DNA from: an uncultured Tenacibaculum sp.
GTDB taxonomy: Bacteria > Bacteroidota > Bacteroidia > Flavobacteriales > Flavobacteriaceae
Length of the DNA: 64,000 nt
Assembly: GCF_947502995.1 (NCBI RefSeq)
Contig: NZ_CANNBW010000005.1
Coordinates: forward strand, 124,001-188,000
Reading direction: 5' to 3'
Position numbers and translations under genes: made by a program. Below are positions 1 through 9,485 of the stretch, one piece after another. The notes beneath the pieces were generated by a model. That model did no database searches, was not told where the DNA came from, and worked only from the letters and a program-made list of their open reading frames with translations. Each line of letters opens with the position of its first letter. Within the stretch, counting starts at the first letter, position 1.

Positions 1-54
1 TCATCAAAAATTCAACTTTTATTTTGACGAAAACGTTTGAAATTTTATAGCCTA

Positions 55-85
55 TTGTATATACAGAATGTAAAATATATATTTG
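55..85 (+). promoter_or_regulatory. Bacteroidota-type promoter of the BadF-family kinase gene
   Basis: A TTG at 55-57 is followed after 20 bp by TATATTTG at 78-85, an exact match to the TAnnTTTG -7 element used by the primary sigma factor of Flavobacteria. The ATG lies at 107, giving a leader of roughly 15-20 nt. The upstream bases 1-54 show nothing else that I recognise. Confidence 0.6.
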
Positions 86-106
86 ATTTAAACATCAACT
101 ATAACA

Positions 107-955
107 ATGATTTTAATAGCAGACGGAGGGTCTACAAAAGCAGATTGGATTGCTTTAGATGACAACAAAAATGAAGTATTTAGAGTACGAACTTTAGGAT
201 TAAATCCTGCAGTTGTTCATGAAGATGAACTTAAAAACCGTATTGTAAATATGTTTCAATTGATAAACATTAAAGATGAAGTTCGTGAAATTCATTTTTA
301 TGGAGCTGGTTGTGGTACACCTAAACCGGTAGAGATTCTTCGTAATGTAATGAAGGAGATATTTACAAGTGCGGAAATTAATATTGCTGAAGATATGCTG
401 GCAGCTGTTTATGCTGCATCTGGAAAAGAACCTGCAATTGTTTGTATTCTGGGTACCGGATCAAATAGTTGTTACTTTAATGGTGAAGATTTAGAAATGG
501 TAGCAGCTTCATTAGGTTATTCTATTATGGATGAAGCGAGTGGTAATTATTTTGGAAAAAAATTAATTCGTGATTATTACTATAATCAAATGCCTAAGCA
601 GATAGCTAAAAAATTCTCTAACGAATTTAATTTAGATGCTGATCATATTAAACATAACTTATATAAACAACCTAACCCTAATATGTATTTAGCCACTTTT
701 GCTAAATTCATGTTTGAGTTTAAAGAAGAAAAATATATCAAGAAGACCATAAAAAAAGGGTTTGAAGAATTCTTTAAATACAGAGTTTTACCTTATAAGA
801 AAGATTCATCAACACCAATATATTTCATTGGTTCTATTGCATATTATTTTGGTGATATTTTAGAAAAAGTAGCTAAAAAATATGATCTGAATGTTACTGG
901 AGTTATTCAAAGACCTATTGATAAGCTACTTGATTATCATAAATCTAATATTTAA
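107..955 (+). CDS. BadF/BadG-type N-acetylglucosamine kinase-like ATPase
   Basis: This 282-residue protein has the ASKHA-fold sugar kinase layout. The N-terminal phosphate-1 motif is ADGGSTKADW (residues 5-14) and a second nucleotide-binding glycine turn, LGTGSNS, lies near residue 115. Members of this family phosphorylate N-acetylglucosamine or related amino sugars with ATP in the cytosol, so a role in recycling cell-wall sugars is plausible; the exact substrate is an inference. Its length is normal for the family. It has its own promoter and converges with murF, the two stop codons overlapping by 4 bp. Another kinase for wall sugars, anmK, lies further along the window. Confidence 0.82.
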   Translation: MILIADGGSTKADWIALDDNKNEVFRVRTLGLNPAVVHEDELKNRIVNMFQLINIKDEVREIHFYGAGCGTPKPVEILRNVMKEIFTSAEINIAEDMLAAVYAASGKEPAIVCILGTGSNSCYFNGEDLEMVAASLGYSIMDEASGNYFGKKLIRDYYYNQMPKQIAKKFSNEFNLDADHIKHNLYKQPNPNMYLATFAKFMFEFKEEKYIKKTIKKGFEEFFKYRVLPYKKDSSTPIYFIGSIAYYFGDILEKVAKKYDLNVTGVIQRPIDKLLDYHKSNI

Positions 956-2217
956 ACTATAAAATCTAAGGTTCTTTCTAAAGCCATTCCTCTGGAACCT
1001 TTTATTAAAATATTACAGTTATTTAAATTATACTGTGCTAAGTAATCTTTGAAGTTTTCAAAATTTGGAAACTTCAAATTTTTTTTAAGCACATCTGTTT
1101 TATAAAAATGTTCACCTATTAAAAAGATTTTATCAAATGATAAATCATTAGATAAATCAACTATAGCTTGATGCTCTTTTTCACTGACATCACCTAGTTC
1201 AAACATATCTCCAAGTATAACGATCTTTTTATTGTGCGTACTAGTATGATGAAAACTTTCTAAAGCAGCTCTCATACTCGTAGGATTTGCATTATAAGCA
1301 TCTAAAATAATCTCATTAGAACCTTTTTTAAGGACTTGTGAGCGATTATTTTCAGAAACATAACTCTCTATAGCTTTTTTAATTTTCACATCAGAAACAC
1401 CAAAATAATTACCTATAGTAATTGCACAGGCGATATTAGTATAATTATACTGACCTATTAAACTTGTACTAATATTCATATCATTAAACTTGATACGAAC
1501 TGTTGGATTAGCATTAATAAAAGATAGATTTTTATCTAGAAAAATAATATTAGCGTCTTTAGTTTTTTCAACTTGGATGGGGTCATTCTGATTGACAAAT
1601 ATTTTTTTATTATTCTTAATTAAGTAATCGTATAATTCTGACTTTGCTTCTATAACCCCTTGCTCTGATCCAAAACCTTCTAAATGTGCTTTCCCAAAAT
1701 TTGTAATATAACCAAAATCTGGTTCTGCTATATTTGATAAAAAAGCAATTTCTTTATGATGGTTTGCTCCCATTTCTACAATACCTATTTCCGTTTTTGG
1801 CGTCATTGACAAAAGAGTTAAAGGAACTCCTATGTGATTATTTAAATTTCCTTTTGTGGCATTAGTTACAAACTTTTCCTTTAGTACTACATCTATTAAC
1901 TCCTTTGTTGTCGTTTTACCGTTGCTTCCTGTTAATGATATAATAGGTATGTTTAGCTGTTTACGATGAAAGTTAGCTAATTCTTGAAGAGTTTTAAGTA
2001 CATTATCAACTAATAAAATATTTGGTTTTGTTTTGTATTGTTCTTCATCTACTACACTAAATAAAGCACCTTTTGCTAAGGCTTCTTCCGCAAATCTATT
2101 TCCATTGAAATTAACTCCTTTTAAAGCAAAAAATATTGTGTTTTTTCTAATTTTTCTAGTATCGGTATCAACTAAGAAATGTTGACTATATAATTTATAA
2201 ATCTCTTCAATATTCAT
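952..2217 (-). CDS. murF: UDP-N-acetylmuramoyl-tripeptide--D-alanyl-D-alanine ligase MurF
   Basis: MurF adds D-Ala-D-Ala to the UDP-MurNAc-tripeptide, the last cytosolic step of peptidoglycan precursor synthesis. The 421-residue protein shows the Mur-ligase P-loop GSNGKTTT at about residues 97-104, the downstream family motifs MGANHHKE and DAYNANPTSM, and a C-terminal Rossmann-like domain with LGDMFELG. The open frame extends eight codons further upstream to 2241, but those codons lie inside the gldJ terminator hairpin and encode MRFFYFYS. I therefore choose the ATG at 2217, which gives the usual MNIEEIYKLY start. It follows gldJ on the same strand, separated by that terminator. Confidence 0.95.
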   Translation of the reverse strand: MNIEEIYKLYSQHFLVDTDTRKIRKNTIFFALKGVNFNGNRFAEEALAKGALFSVVDEEQYKTKPNILLVDNVLKTLQELANFHRKQLNIPIISLTGSNGKTTTKELIDVVLKEKFVTNATKGNLNNHIGVPLTLLSMTPKTEIGIVEMGANHHKEIAFLSNIAEPDFGYITNFGKAHLEGFGSEQGVIEAKSELYDYLIKNNKKIFVNQNDPIQVEKTKDANIIFLDKNLSFINANPTVRIKFNDMNISTSLIGQYNYTNIACAITIGNYFGVSDVKIKKAIESYVSENNRSQVLKKGSNEIILDAYNANPTSMRAALESFHHTSTHNKKIVILGDMFELGDVSEKEHQAIVDLSNDLSFDKIFLIGEHFYKTDVLKKNLKFPNFENFKDYLAQYNLNNCNILIKGSRGMALERTLDFIV

Positions 2218-2231
2218 ACTGTAAAAATAAA

Positions 2232-2258
2232 AAAACCTCACTTAAAAAGTGAGGTTTT
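2232..2258 (-). terminator. Rho-independent terminator after gldJ
   Basis: Two 12-nt perfectly complementary arms (2232-2243 and 2247-2258) enclose a 3-nt loop. On the minus strand the hairpin is followed by a run of T residues. It sits just after the gldJ stop codon and before the murF start. Confidence 0.75.
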
Positions 2259-2278
2259 ATATTTTATATAAATTCAAT

Positions 2279-3976
2279 TTATTTTCTTGAATAACTATAT
2301 CTTGGTGTAGCTGTCTTCTTTTGATCTCTAACCATTGGTCCTACTTTATCTGTAGCACATCTGAATCCAATAAAGTTCGTAGAAATATATTCTGGGAAAT
2401 ATCTTCTTTGAGCTGGATCTAACCAGTATTCTCTGTCTGCCCAAGAACCTCCTTTATATACTCTTGTTTTATTACTGATAAGAGTTGTTCTTCTTTTCTT
2501 ATCGTACTCTAAACTAGAAATTACATTTCCTAAAGTATCTCTTTCAGCTTGTGGTCTGATAGGAGAATCATACATTCTAGGAACTCTTTGATCTTCTTCA
2601 GCATCAAAACTTTTAGTTGACTTCTTATCTCCGTCATTTAAATCAGAATTATCAGCGAAAGAATAATTTCTTCTCATGTAAGTATCATCTTTAGTAATTG
2701 GAATATATTTAATAGTTCCAGGTAAAGCTTTAGGAACAACACTACCATTGACTAAAGTATCGATTTCTACTTCACTATCGTCTACGATAACAACTTTACC
2801 ATTTGCATCGATTAACTTCTTAGTATAAATATTACCTCTAAAATAATTAAAGTCATTTGCTTCTGAATCTACTAAAGGTCTGTATACATCAGAAACCCAT
2901 TCAGCTACGTTACCTGACATATCATATAAACCAAAAGCATTTGGTGGATAACTTCTTACAGCATTTGGAATGTCTGCTCCATCACTACTCCATCCAGCAA
3001 TACCACTATAATTACCTTTACCTTGCTTAAAGTTTGCTAACTGATCTCCTCTTTTTGATCTTGATCTGTTTCTAGTATACTTACCACCCCAAGCATATTT
3101 CTTTCTACCACGAATATTATTGTATTCTCTATTTTCGAAAATTGCTTTTGCTGCATATTCCCATTCTGTTTCAGTTGGTAATCTAAATTTTTGAGAAAGT
3201 ATACCATCAGAAGAAGTTACTTGTCTTCCTGTGAAAGCTCCTTTTTCTGGTTTAGGTTCACCTTTCTTTCTTGGCACTGGGATACCTTTTTTATAGATAG
3301 TAGAATCACCATCAAATAACACATAAGGATCTGTTAAATATACATCTGTATCGAAATTATTTCTTCCTCTAAACTCTAAAGAATCTTCTTTGAAAATGTT
3401 AGTAATAACTCCTTTATCCATTAAGATTTTAAGATTCACCGCATTTGTTCTCCATTTACAATATTGATTTGCTTGAATCCAAGTAACTCCAACAACTGGA
3501 TAATCAGAATAAGCTGGGTGTCTTAAATAACTTTCTGAAAGTAAGTTTGTATTTCCTAAACCTTTTCTCCAAACTAAAGTATCAGGTAAAACCGAAGGAT
3601 AAATATGTTTAAATTGAGGATCTGATGGAGGAAAAACATCTTTAGTGTATTGCATAAATAAACTATACTCAGAATTTGTTACCTCTGCCTCATCCATATA
3701 AAAAGAACGAACGTGCATTTGTTTTGGAGTTGTGTTCCAATCAAACATTACATCATCCTGTACTAATCCCATAGTAAAAGTTCCACCTTCAATATGAACC
3801 ATACCTGGAGGAGTATTTCCATCTTTAAAATCTCCTTTTACATAATTACCATAGTTAGGATCATTAAAATTCCATCCTGTAAGAGAAGATTTACCAGAAC
3901 TTCTTCTTGAACTATTACAAGAAAAAATGATAGTGGAGATAACTAGTAAACCTAATAATTTTAACGTACTTCTCAT
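2279..3976 (-). CDS. gldJ: Gliding motility lipoprotein GldJ
   Basis: The 565-residue protein begins with a lipoprotein signal ending in IIFSC, with the lipidated Cys at residue 20. It then carries a formylglycine-generating-enzyme-like (sulfatase-modifying factor) fold: VHIEGGTFTMG near residue 60, EAEVTNSEY, RLPTETEWEYAA, NAFGLYDMSGNVAEWVSD, and the closing GGSWADREYWLDPAQRRY and GFRCA. This architecture and the position beside porU and porV are characteristic of GldJ, an outer-membrane-associated component of the Bacteroidota gliding/type IX secretion machinery. Family knowledge says GldJ is needed for motility and for stability of GldK. It is divergent from porU, with a 185-bp intergenic region. 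Confidence 0.95.
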   Translation of the reverse strand: MRSTLKLLGLLVISTIIFSCNSSRRSSGKSSLTGWNFNDPNYGNYVKGDFKDGNTPPGMVHIEGGTFTMGLVQDDVMFDWNTTPKQMHVRSFYMDEAEVTNSEYSLFMQYTKDVFPPSDPQFKHIYPSVLPDTLVWRKGLGNTNLLSESYLRHPAYSDYPVVGVTWIQANQYCKWRTNAVNLKILMDKGVITNIFKEDSLEFRGRNNFDTDVYLTDPYVLFDGDSTIYKKGIPVPRKKGEPKPEKGAFTGRQVTSSDGILSQKFRLPTETEWEYAAKAIFENREYNNIRGRKKYAWGGKYTRNRSRSKRGDQLANFKQGKGNYSGIAGWSSDGADIPNAVRSYPPNAFGLYDMSGNVAEWVSDVYRPLVDSEANDFNYFRGNIYTKKLIDANGKVVIVDDSEVEIDTLVNGSVVPKALPGTIKYIPITKDDTYMRRNYSFADNSDLNDGDKKSTKSFDAEEDQRVPRMYDSPIRPQAERDTLGNVISSLEYDKKRRTTLISNKTRVYKGGSWADREYWLDPAQRRYFPEYISTNFIGFRCATDKVGPMVRDQKKTATPRYSYSRK

Positions 3977-4083
3977 GTATTAACTTCTTTTTTTAGGGTC
4001 TGCCAATTTACAACATTTAAAATTCATATTAATTATATAAATATAATAATTTTGAATTATTAATGAATACTCAATCTTAACGA

Positions 4084-4113
4084 TTGTTTTTTCACTTTAT
4101 TATATTAATCTTG
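4084..4113 (+). promoter_or_regulatory. Promoter of porU
   Basis: TTG at 4084-4086, a 19-bp spacer, and TAATCTTG at 4106-4113 match the flavobacterial TTG/TAnnTTTG promoter at all but one position. The porU ATG is 49 bp downstream. Confidence 0.5.
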
Positions 4114-4161
4114 TAAAATGAATACTAACCAACGAAAGGTCTCGTTATATTAGAACATTTC

Positions 4162-7100
4162 ATGATAAAAAAGTCACTTTTAATTCTAATTTTCTGTACT
4201 GTTTGTCTCTTTGGTCAAACAAGAAACTCCGTTCTTGCTTCCGGCGAATGGTATAAATTCTCGATAGACGCCACTGGTGTATTCAAAATAGATGCTAATT
4301 TTTTATCTAGCCTCGGAATTAATATTAATTCTGTGAATCCCAAAAATATTAAAATATATGGGAATGGAGGTAAATTATTGCCTGAATTAGCTTCAGAATT
4401 TAGATATACTGATTTACAGGAAAATTCAATTTTTGTTAGAGGTGAAGATGACAATCAATTTAATGGAGATGATTTCATTTTATTTTATGGTGTTGGTCCT
4501 CATAGCTGGGATGTTGATGCAACTAATGAAACAGCTAATCATGTACAAAATATTTATACAGATAAAGCTTATTACTTTATTAATATATCCAACAATCCAG
4601 GAAAGAGAATTGTTAATGCTCCTACTGTAACTAATAGTTCTTCATTAAATATTACTGAGTATGATGACTTCATTTTCTATGAACAAGAAGACACTAATAT
4701 TTTAGCTGTAGGTAGGTTATGGTTTGGGGAGAACTTTAGTATAAATTCTGATCAAGATTTTAGTTTAAAGTTCGACAATGCAGTTTTAGGTTCCGATGCT
4801 TTAATAAGAGTTACTGCTGTAGCACAATCTAGTACAACTTCTAACATGAATATAGCTATAAATGGTAATAGTATTCCTACAATAACTTTTCCTCCAGTAG
4901 CAAATTCATCATCTTCTGGATTAGCTAGATATGGAACAAGTTCTGGAAACGTTGATGTAGCTAATGATCTTTCAGTTAACATAACTTATAATAATAATGG
5001 GAATCCTTCTGCTAATGCATTTTTAGATTTCATAGAGGTTATTGGGAAAAAACAATTAACTGTCGGAGATAAACAGTTTAATTTTAGAAGTTTTAATCAA
5101 GCAAATGCAACAAATGTAGTTTCTTTCCAAATACAAAACTCTAATAATATTAGTCAACTTTGGGATGTAACAGATCCTTTGAATCCATCAGTGATATCAA
5201 ATGAAGATTCGACTTCTAATATTTTTTCTTTTAAAGCTTTAGGAGGTAATTTAAATGAGTATGTAGTCCTAAATGAAAACGATTATTTTTCTCCAGAAAG
5301 AATTAATAATTCTACTGTTAGAAATCAGAACTTACAAGGTTTAACCGATATTGAATACATAGTAATTACTAGTAATGAATTAATAAATCAAGCACAACGT
5401 TTAGCGGATTATCATCAAGAAAACTCAAACTTAAACACTAAAGTAATCAATGTTTTAGATATTTATAATGAATTTTCTTCAGGTGCACCAGATATTGTTG
5501 GAATTCGTGATTTCATTAAATACTTGTATGATAACAGTACTCGAAAATTGAAATATGTTTGTTTTTTCGGTGACTCTTCTTACGATTTTAAAGATCGAAT
5601 TACTGGAAATAATAATGTTGTTCCGACTTTTCATGCTGAAGAAAGTTTCGATTTAGTTGCTTCTTATGTTACTGATGACTTTTTCGTTATGATTGATGAT
5701 AGTGATGGAACAATGCGTGCTGTTGATAATATTGATATTACTTCTGGTAGAATTCCCGTAACAACTACTCAAGAAGCCAGTAATGTTGTTGATAAAATAC
5801 TGAGTTATTATCAATCTGATTCTTTCGGAGATTGGAGAAATAACATTGCTTTAATTGCTGATGACATAGATGAGAATTCTGATCGAACTCTTCAATCTGG
5901 ATTAGAAGAAGTTGCAGATAGCATTAAGAAATACAAGCCTATTTTAAACATCAATAAAATTTATGCAGATGCTTTTAAACAAGAAAACTCATCTGGTGGT
6001 GAACGTTATCCTGATGTAAAAAATGCTATTACAAATGCAATGGAAAAAGGTGTTCTTGCTTTTGATTATTTTGGGCACGGTGGTGAAGATGGACTTGCTT
6101 TAGAACGTATTTTAGAAATTCCTCAAATACAAGGATTCAATAACTTTAACACTTTACCTTTATTTATAACTGTAACTTGTGAATTCTCTAGATTCGACAA
6201 TCCACTTAGAGACACTGCTGGCGAGCAATTGTTTTTAAATCCAAACGGTGGAGCTGTTAGTATGATTACAACTACAAGAGACGTGTTTATTTTTTTAGGT
6301 GAAACCTTTAATAAAGAGTTAGCAAAATATGTTTTTGACTTTGATAATTCTGATGATAGTATTGCAGCCAACCTTATTAAAACAAAAAATGAAACTTCTA
6401 GCAATCAACGTTTTTTCATATACTTTTTTGGTGATCCCGCAATGAAATTAGCAATTCCTAAACCTGATGTTAGAATAACCAAAGTAAATGATGTTGACAT
6501 AACGCAACCTATTGATGCATTAAAGGCTTTATCTAGAATTAAATTAGAAGGAATAGTTAGTGATAATATAGGAAATCCTTTAACCAATTTTAATGGTATT
6601 GTATTCACAACTATTTTTGACAAGCCTATTGATAAAACTACTCTAGACAATGATGGTTTTGGTATTGTAAATACTTTCGATTCTCAAGAAAGTAAAATAT
6701 TCCGAGGAAAATCATCCGTAGAAAATGGTCGTTTTGAATTTGAATTCATCGTTCCAAAAGACATCAAAATCACAGATGGAAAAGGTAAGATTAGTCTATA
6801 TGCTCAAAGTGAAAATGAAGATAAATCAGGTGTAAATTTCGATGTAACTGTTGGTGGAATAAATGAAAATGCACCCGAAGACACAACTGGTCCTGAACTT
6901 AGAGCTTTTATGAACGACGAATCATTCATAGATGGAGGAACAACAAACTCCTCTCCTAACCTAATTATAAAACTATCTGATATTAGTGGTATAAACACGT
7001 CTATAACTGCTGTAGATCATGATATTGTAGCTGTTTTAGACGGTAATGAATCTGAACCTTTTATCCTGAATGACTTTTATGAAACAGAACTAAATGATTT

Positions 7101-7545
7101 TACCCAAGGAGAAGTTAATTTTAAGTTCAGAGATTTATCTATTGGAACACATACTTTAAAAATAAAAGCTTGGGATACTTATAATAATTCTTCTGAAATC
7201 ACGTTAAGTTTTGAAGTTATTAGTGACACTACGCTCTCTTTAGAAAATGTATTAAACTACCCCAATCCATTTACTAATTACACAGAGTTTTGGTTTAATC
7301 ATAATAAACCAAACGAACCATTAGAAGTACAAGTACAGATTTTTACAGTTTCAGGAAAATTAGTAAAAACAATTAATCAAACTGTACAAACAAGTGGAGG
7401 ATTATCAAGATCTATAACTTGGAATGGTTTAGACGATTTTGGTAATAAAATAGGTAAAGGTGTTTACATATATAAAATTAAAGTTACTTCATCTGTTAAT
7501 AATTTAACATCAGAGAAGTATGAGAAGTTAGTTATCCTACAATAA
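4162..7545 (+). CDS. porU: Type IX secretion system sortase PorU
   Basis: PorU is the cell-surface cysteine peptidase that removes the C-terminal sorting domain of type IX cargo and helps attach cargo to the surface. The 1127-residue protein has a Sec signal peptide (cleavage probably after the LFGQ region, near residue 19) and a long N-terminal beta-rich region. A gingipain-type C25 domain follows, with catalytic His639 in YFGHGGEDG and Cys673 in TVTCEFSRFDNP. The last 80 or so residues form a type A sorting-like domain, starting NYPNPF and containing ITWNGLDDFGNKIGKGVYIYK. It precedes porV by 35 bp, the typical arrangement in Flavobacteria. Confidence 0.95.
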   Translation: MIKKSLLILIFCTVCLFGQTRNSVLASGEWYKFSIDATGVFKIDANFLSSLGININSVNPKNIKIYGNGGKLLPELASEFRYTDLQENSIFVRGEDDNQFNGDDFILFYGVGPHSWDVDATNETANHVQNIYTDKAYYFINISNNPGKRIVNAPTVTNSSSLNITEYDDFIFYEQEDTNILAVGRLWFGENFSINSDQDFSLKFDNAVLGSDALIRVTAVAQSSTTSNMNIAINGNSIPTITFPPVANSSSSGLARYGTSSGNVDVANDLSVNITYNNNGNPSANAFLDFIEVIGKKQLTVGDKQFNFRSFNQANATNVVSFQIQNSNNISQLWDVTDPLNPSVISNEDSTSNIFSFKALGGNLNEYVVLNENDYFSPERINNSTVRNQNLQGLTDIEYIVITSNELINQAQRLADYHQENSNLNTKVINVLDIYNEFSSGAPDIVGIRDFIKYLYDNSTRKLKYVCFFGDSSYDFKDRITGNNNVVPTFHAEESFDLVASYVTDDFFVMIDDSDGTMRAVDNIDITSGRIPVTTTQEASNVVDKILSYYQSDSFGDWRNNIALIADDIDENSDRTLQSGLEEVADSIKKYKPILNINKIYADAFKQENSSGGERYPDVKNAITNAMEKGVLAFDYFGHGGEDGLALERILEIPQIQGFNNFNTLPLFITVTCEFSRFDNPLRDTAGEQLFLNPNGGAVSMITTTRDVFIFLGETFNKELAKYVFDFDNSDDSIAANLIKTKNETSSNQRFFIYFFGDPAMKLAIPKPDVRITKVNDVDITQPIDALKALSRIKLEGIVSDNIGNPLTNFNGIVFTTIFDKPIDKTTLDNDGFGIVNTFDSQESKIFRGKSSVENGRFEFEFIVPKDIKITDGKGKISLYAQSENEDKSGVNFDVTVGGINENAPEDTTGPELRAFMNDESFIDGGTTNSSPNLIIKLSDISGINTSITAVDHDIVAVLDGNESEPFILNDFYETELNDFTQGEVNFKFRDLSIGTHTLKIKAWDTYNNSSEITLSFEVISDTTLSLENVLNYPNPFTNYTEFWFNHNKPNEPLEVQVQIFTVSGKLVKTINQTVQTSGGLSRSITWNGLDDFGNKIGKGVYIYKIKVTSSVNNLTSEKYEKLVILQ

Positions 7546-7550
7546 AATCA

Positions 7551-7558
7551 TATATTTG
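7551..7558 (+). promoter_or_regulatory. -7 element before porV
   Basis: TATATTTG is an exact TAnnTTTG match located 22 bp before the porV ATG. No clear TTG is found at the usual distance upstream, so porV may have a weak promoter of its own besides read-through from porU. Confidence 0.4.
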
Positions 7559-7580
7559 TCAAAATAATGTTAAAATCAAA

Positions 7581-8672
7581 ATGAAAAAAATACTATTACT
7601 AACCTTAGCTATTTCAATTACAGGTATTAAGCTGAATGCTCAATTAGACTCTAGAGCAATTACTACCGCAGTTCCTTTTTTACAGATCAATTCCGATGCA
7701 AGAGCTGGTGGTATGGGAGATATTGGTGTAGCAACTTCATCAGATGCTTTTTCTTTATATCATAACCCTGCAAAAATTGCTTTTAATAGTAATAAACTTA
7801 GTATTGGTGCAAGTTATGTTCCTTGGTTAAGAAATTTAACTGATGATATTTTTGCTGGTAACCTTTCTGTAATTAATAGATTTAATGAAAATAGTGCTTG
7901 GGGTGCAGATTTAAAATTATTCTCTTTAGGTCAGATCGATTTAACTAACCCAGATGGTTCAAGTAATGGAAGTATAAACCCAACAGAATTAGCTATTTCT
8001 GGATACTATTCTTTAAAGCTAAGTGAAAAATTCTCTATGGCTGTTGGTTTAAAATATATCAACTCTAATTTAGATGTAGACAGTACTTTAGAAGCTGTAA
8101 ATTCATTTGCAGTTGATATTTCAGCTTACTATCAATCAGATGAACAAAACTATGGTACTTTTAATGGACGATATAGAATTGGATTAAATGTTGCCAATAT
8201 TGGTCCAAAAGTAGAATACACTCCTGGTGAAGAAGACTTCATCCCTACTATTGCTAAATTAGGTGGTGGTTTCGATTTCATTTTTGATGATTACAATACC
8301 TTAGGACTTAATGTAGAATTTAGAAAATTATTAGTTCCTTCTAGTGGAGCTCAATCAGATAGAGGTTGGTTCGAAGGAATGTTTACTTCTTTAGTAGATC
8401 GTAGTTTTAGTGAAGAATTACAAGAAGTAAATTGGTCTTTAGGAGCTGAATATTTATATAATAATGCTTTTGCAGTAAGAGCTGGATATTTTAACGAAAG
8501 TGAAGTGAAAGGAAACAGAAAGTTTTTCACTTTAGGAGCAGGTTTTACAGCTAATGCATTTAATGTAGACTTATCTTATTTAGTGAATGTATCAGATGTA
8601 AACAATCCTTTAGAAAACACTTTACGTTTTTCAATTTCATTTGATTTAGGTGAGATTTACGAAGATTATTAG
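7581..8672 (+). CDS. porV: Type IX secretion outer membrane protein PorV (LptO)
   Basis: PorV is the outer membrane beta-barrel shuttle that takes cargo from the SprA translocon to the PorU sortase. The 363-residue protein has a Sec signal peptide (cleavage near LNAQ, about residue 20). The family signature follows: VPFLQINSDARAGGMGDIGVA, then SSDAFSLYHNPAKIAF. Regularly spaced amphipathic strands of a FadL-like barrel follow, ending in LRFSISFDL, a typical aromatic-ending last strand. The adjacent porU and the hairpin terminator after the stop support a porU-porV unit. Confidence 0.95.
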   Translation: MKKILLLTLAISITGIKLNAQLDSRAITTAVPFLQINSDARAGGMGDIGVATSSDAFSLYHNPAKIAFNSNKLSIGASYVPWLRNLTDDIFAGNLSVINRFNENSAWGADLKLFSLGQIDLTNPDGSSNGSINPTELAISGYYSLKLSEKFSMAVGLKYINSNLDVDSTLEAVNSFAVDISAYYQSDEQNYGTFNGRYRIGLNVANIGPKVEYTPGEEDFIPTIAKLGGGFDFIFDDYNTLGLNVEFRKLLVPSSGAQSDRGWFEGMFTSLVDRSFSEELQEVNWSLGAEYLYNNAFAVRAGYFNESEVKGNRKFFTLGAGFTANAFNVDLSYLVNVSDVNNPLENTLRFSISFDLGEIYEDY

Positions 8673-8700
8673 TATCTTTCCATTATAAAAACATTTAAAA

Positions 8701-8723
8701 GCAGTCTAACGACTGCTTTTTTT
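8701..8723 (+). terminator. Rho-independent terminator after porV
   Basis: GCAGTC (8701-8706), a TAAC loop and GACTGC (8711-8716) are followed by seven T residues. Confidence 0.85.
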
Positions 8724-8744
8724 AGCTAGAATAGAATCGCATTT

Positions 8745-9227
8745 ATGAAAAAAATTAATTTTTCTGCTGAAGCAATAATTTATGATGACATTTCTGAGTT
8801 AAACAAAGAAGATCAGAAACTTATGGAAGAAGCCAAGATCGCTAAAAGTAAATCATACGCTCCATATTCTGAATTTAATGTTGGAGCTGCATTACTGTTA
8901 GAAAATGGTGTAATAATTCATGGAAATAATCAAGAGAGCGCTGCCTACCCTTCTGGAATGTGTGCTGAAAGAGTTGCTGTTTGGAAAGCTGGATCGGAAT
9001 ATCCCAATATGAAAATAAAGAAATTAGCTATTGTAGCATCTTCAAAGAACTCTACTGTAGATAAACCTGTAGGACCTTGTGGTGCATGTAGACAAACCCT
9101 ACTTGAATATGAAATTAATCAAAAAGCTCCTTTTGAAGTTATATTTATGGGAGAAGTTGGTAAGGTGGTAAAAACGAAATCTTTAGTTTCTTTACTTCCT
9201 TTCTCTTTCGATAGCTCATATTTATAA
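8745..9227 (+). CDS. cdd: Cytidine deaminase
   Basis: Cytidine deaminase hydrolyses cytidine or deoxycytidine to uridine or deoxyuridine in pyrimidine salvage. The 160-residue protein has the zinc-site motifs: CAE (Cys73, catalytic Glu75) and PCGACRQ (Cys112, Cys115). It also has the substrate loop SYAPYSEFNVGAA near residues 37-49. Its length fits the tetrameric small cytidine deaminases plus a short N-terminal extension. It lies directly after the porV terminator, so it is transcribed separately. In many Flavobacteria cdd follows porV, so this order is conserved context. Confidence 0.93.
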   Translation: MKKINFSAEAIIYDDISELNKEDQKLMEEAKIAKSKSYAPYSEFNVGAALLLENGVIIHGNNQESAAYPSGMCAERVAVWKAGSEYPNMKIKKLAIVASSKNSTVDKPVGPCGACRQTLLEYEINQKAPFEVIFMGEVGKVVKTKSLVSLLPFSFDSSYL

Positions 9228-9485
9228 TATCTCATTAACATAGGTTAATTTTTAATTTTATCTCAATAAAAAACAAAAAAAACAGAAAATTCCACAAAAA
9301 AAACATCTTTTCACCAGAAATACATTTATCAAAAATTCAATTTTACATACCTGAAATTATCATATTAAAAAAATAACACCCTTAAAATAGGAATCTAACA
9401 AAAATGAAATTTCACTTTCATTTTAAATAGGTTTCCAAGAACAAAACCTGTTTATTTGTTGTTACCCTAAATATAAATTTTAGCA

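Noticed and set aside
2218..2241. Eight extra N-terminal codons of murF
   Set aside because: They lie in the gldJ terminator hairpin and encode MRFFYFYS, which is not part of the MurF family start.
4215..6998. Several minus-strand open frames inside porU
   Set aside because: They lack coding character, overlap a well-supported 1127-residue gene, and are shadows of its codon pattern.
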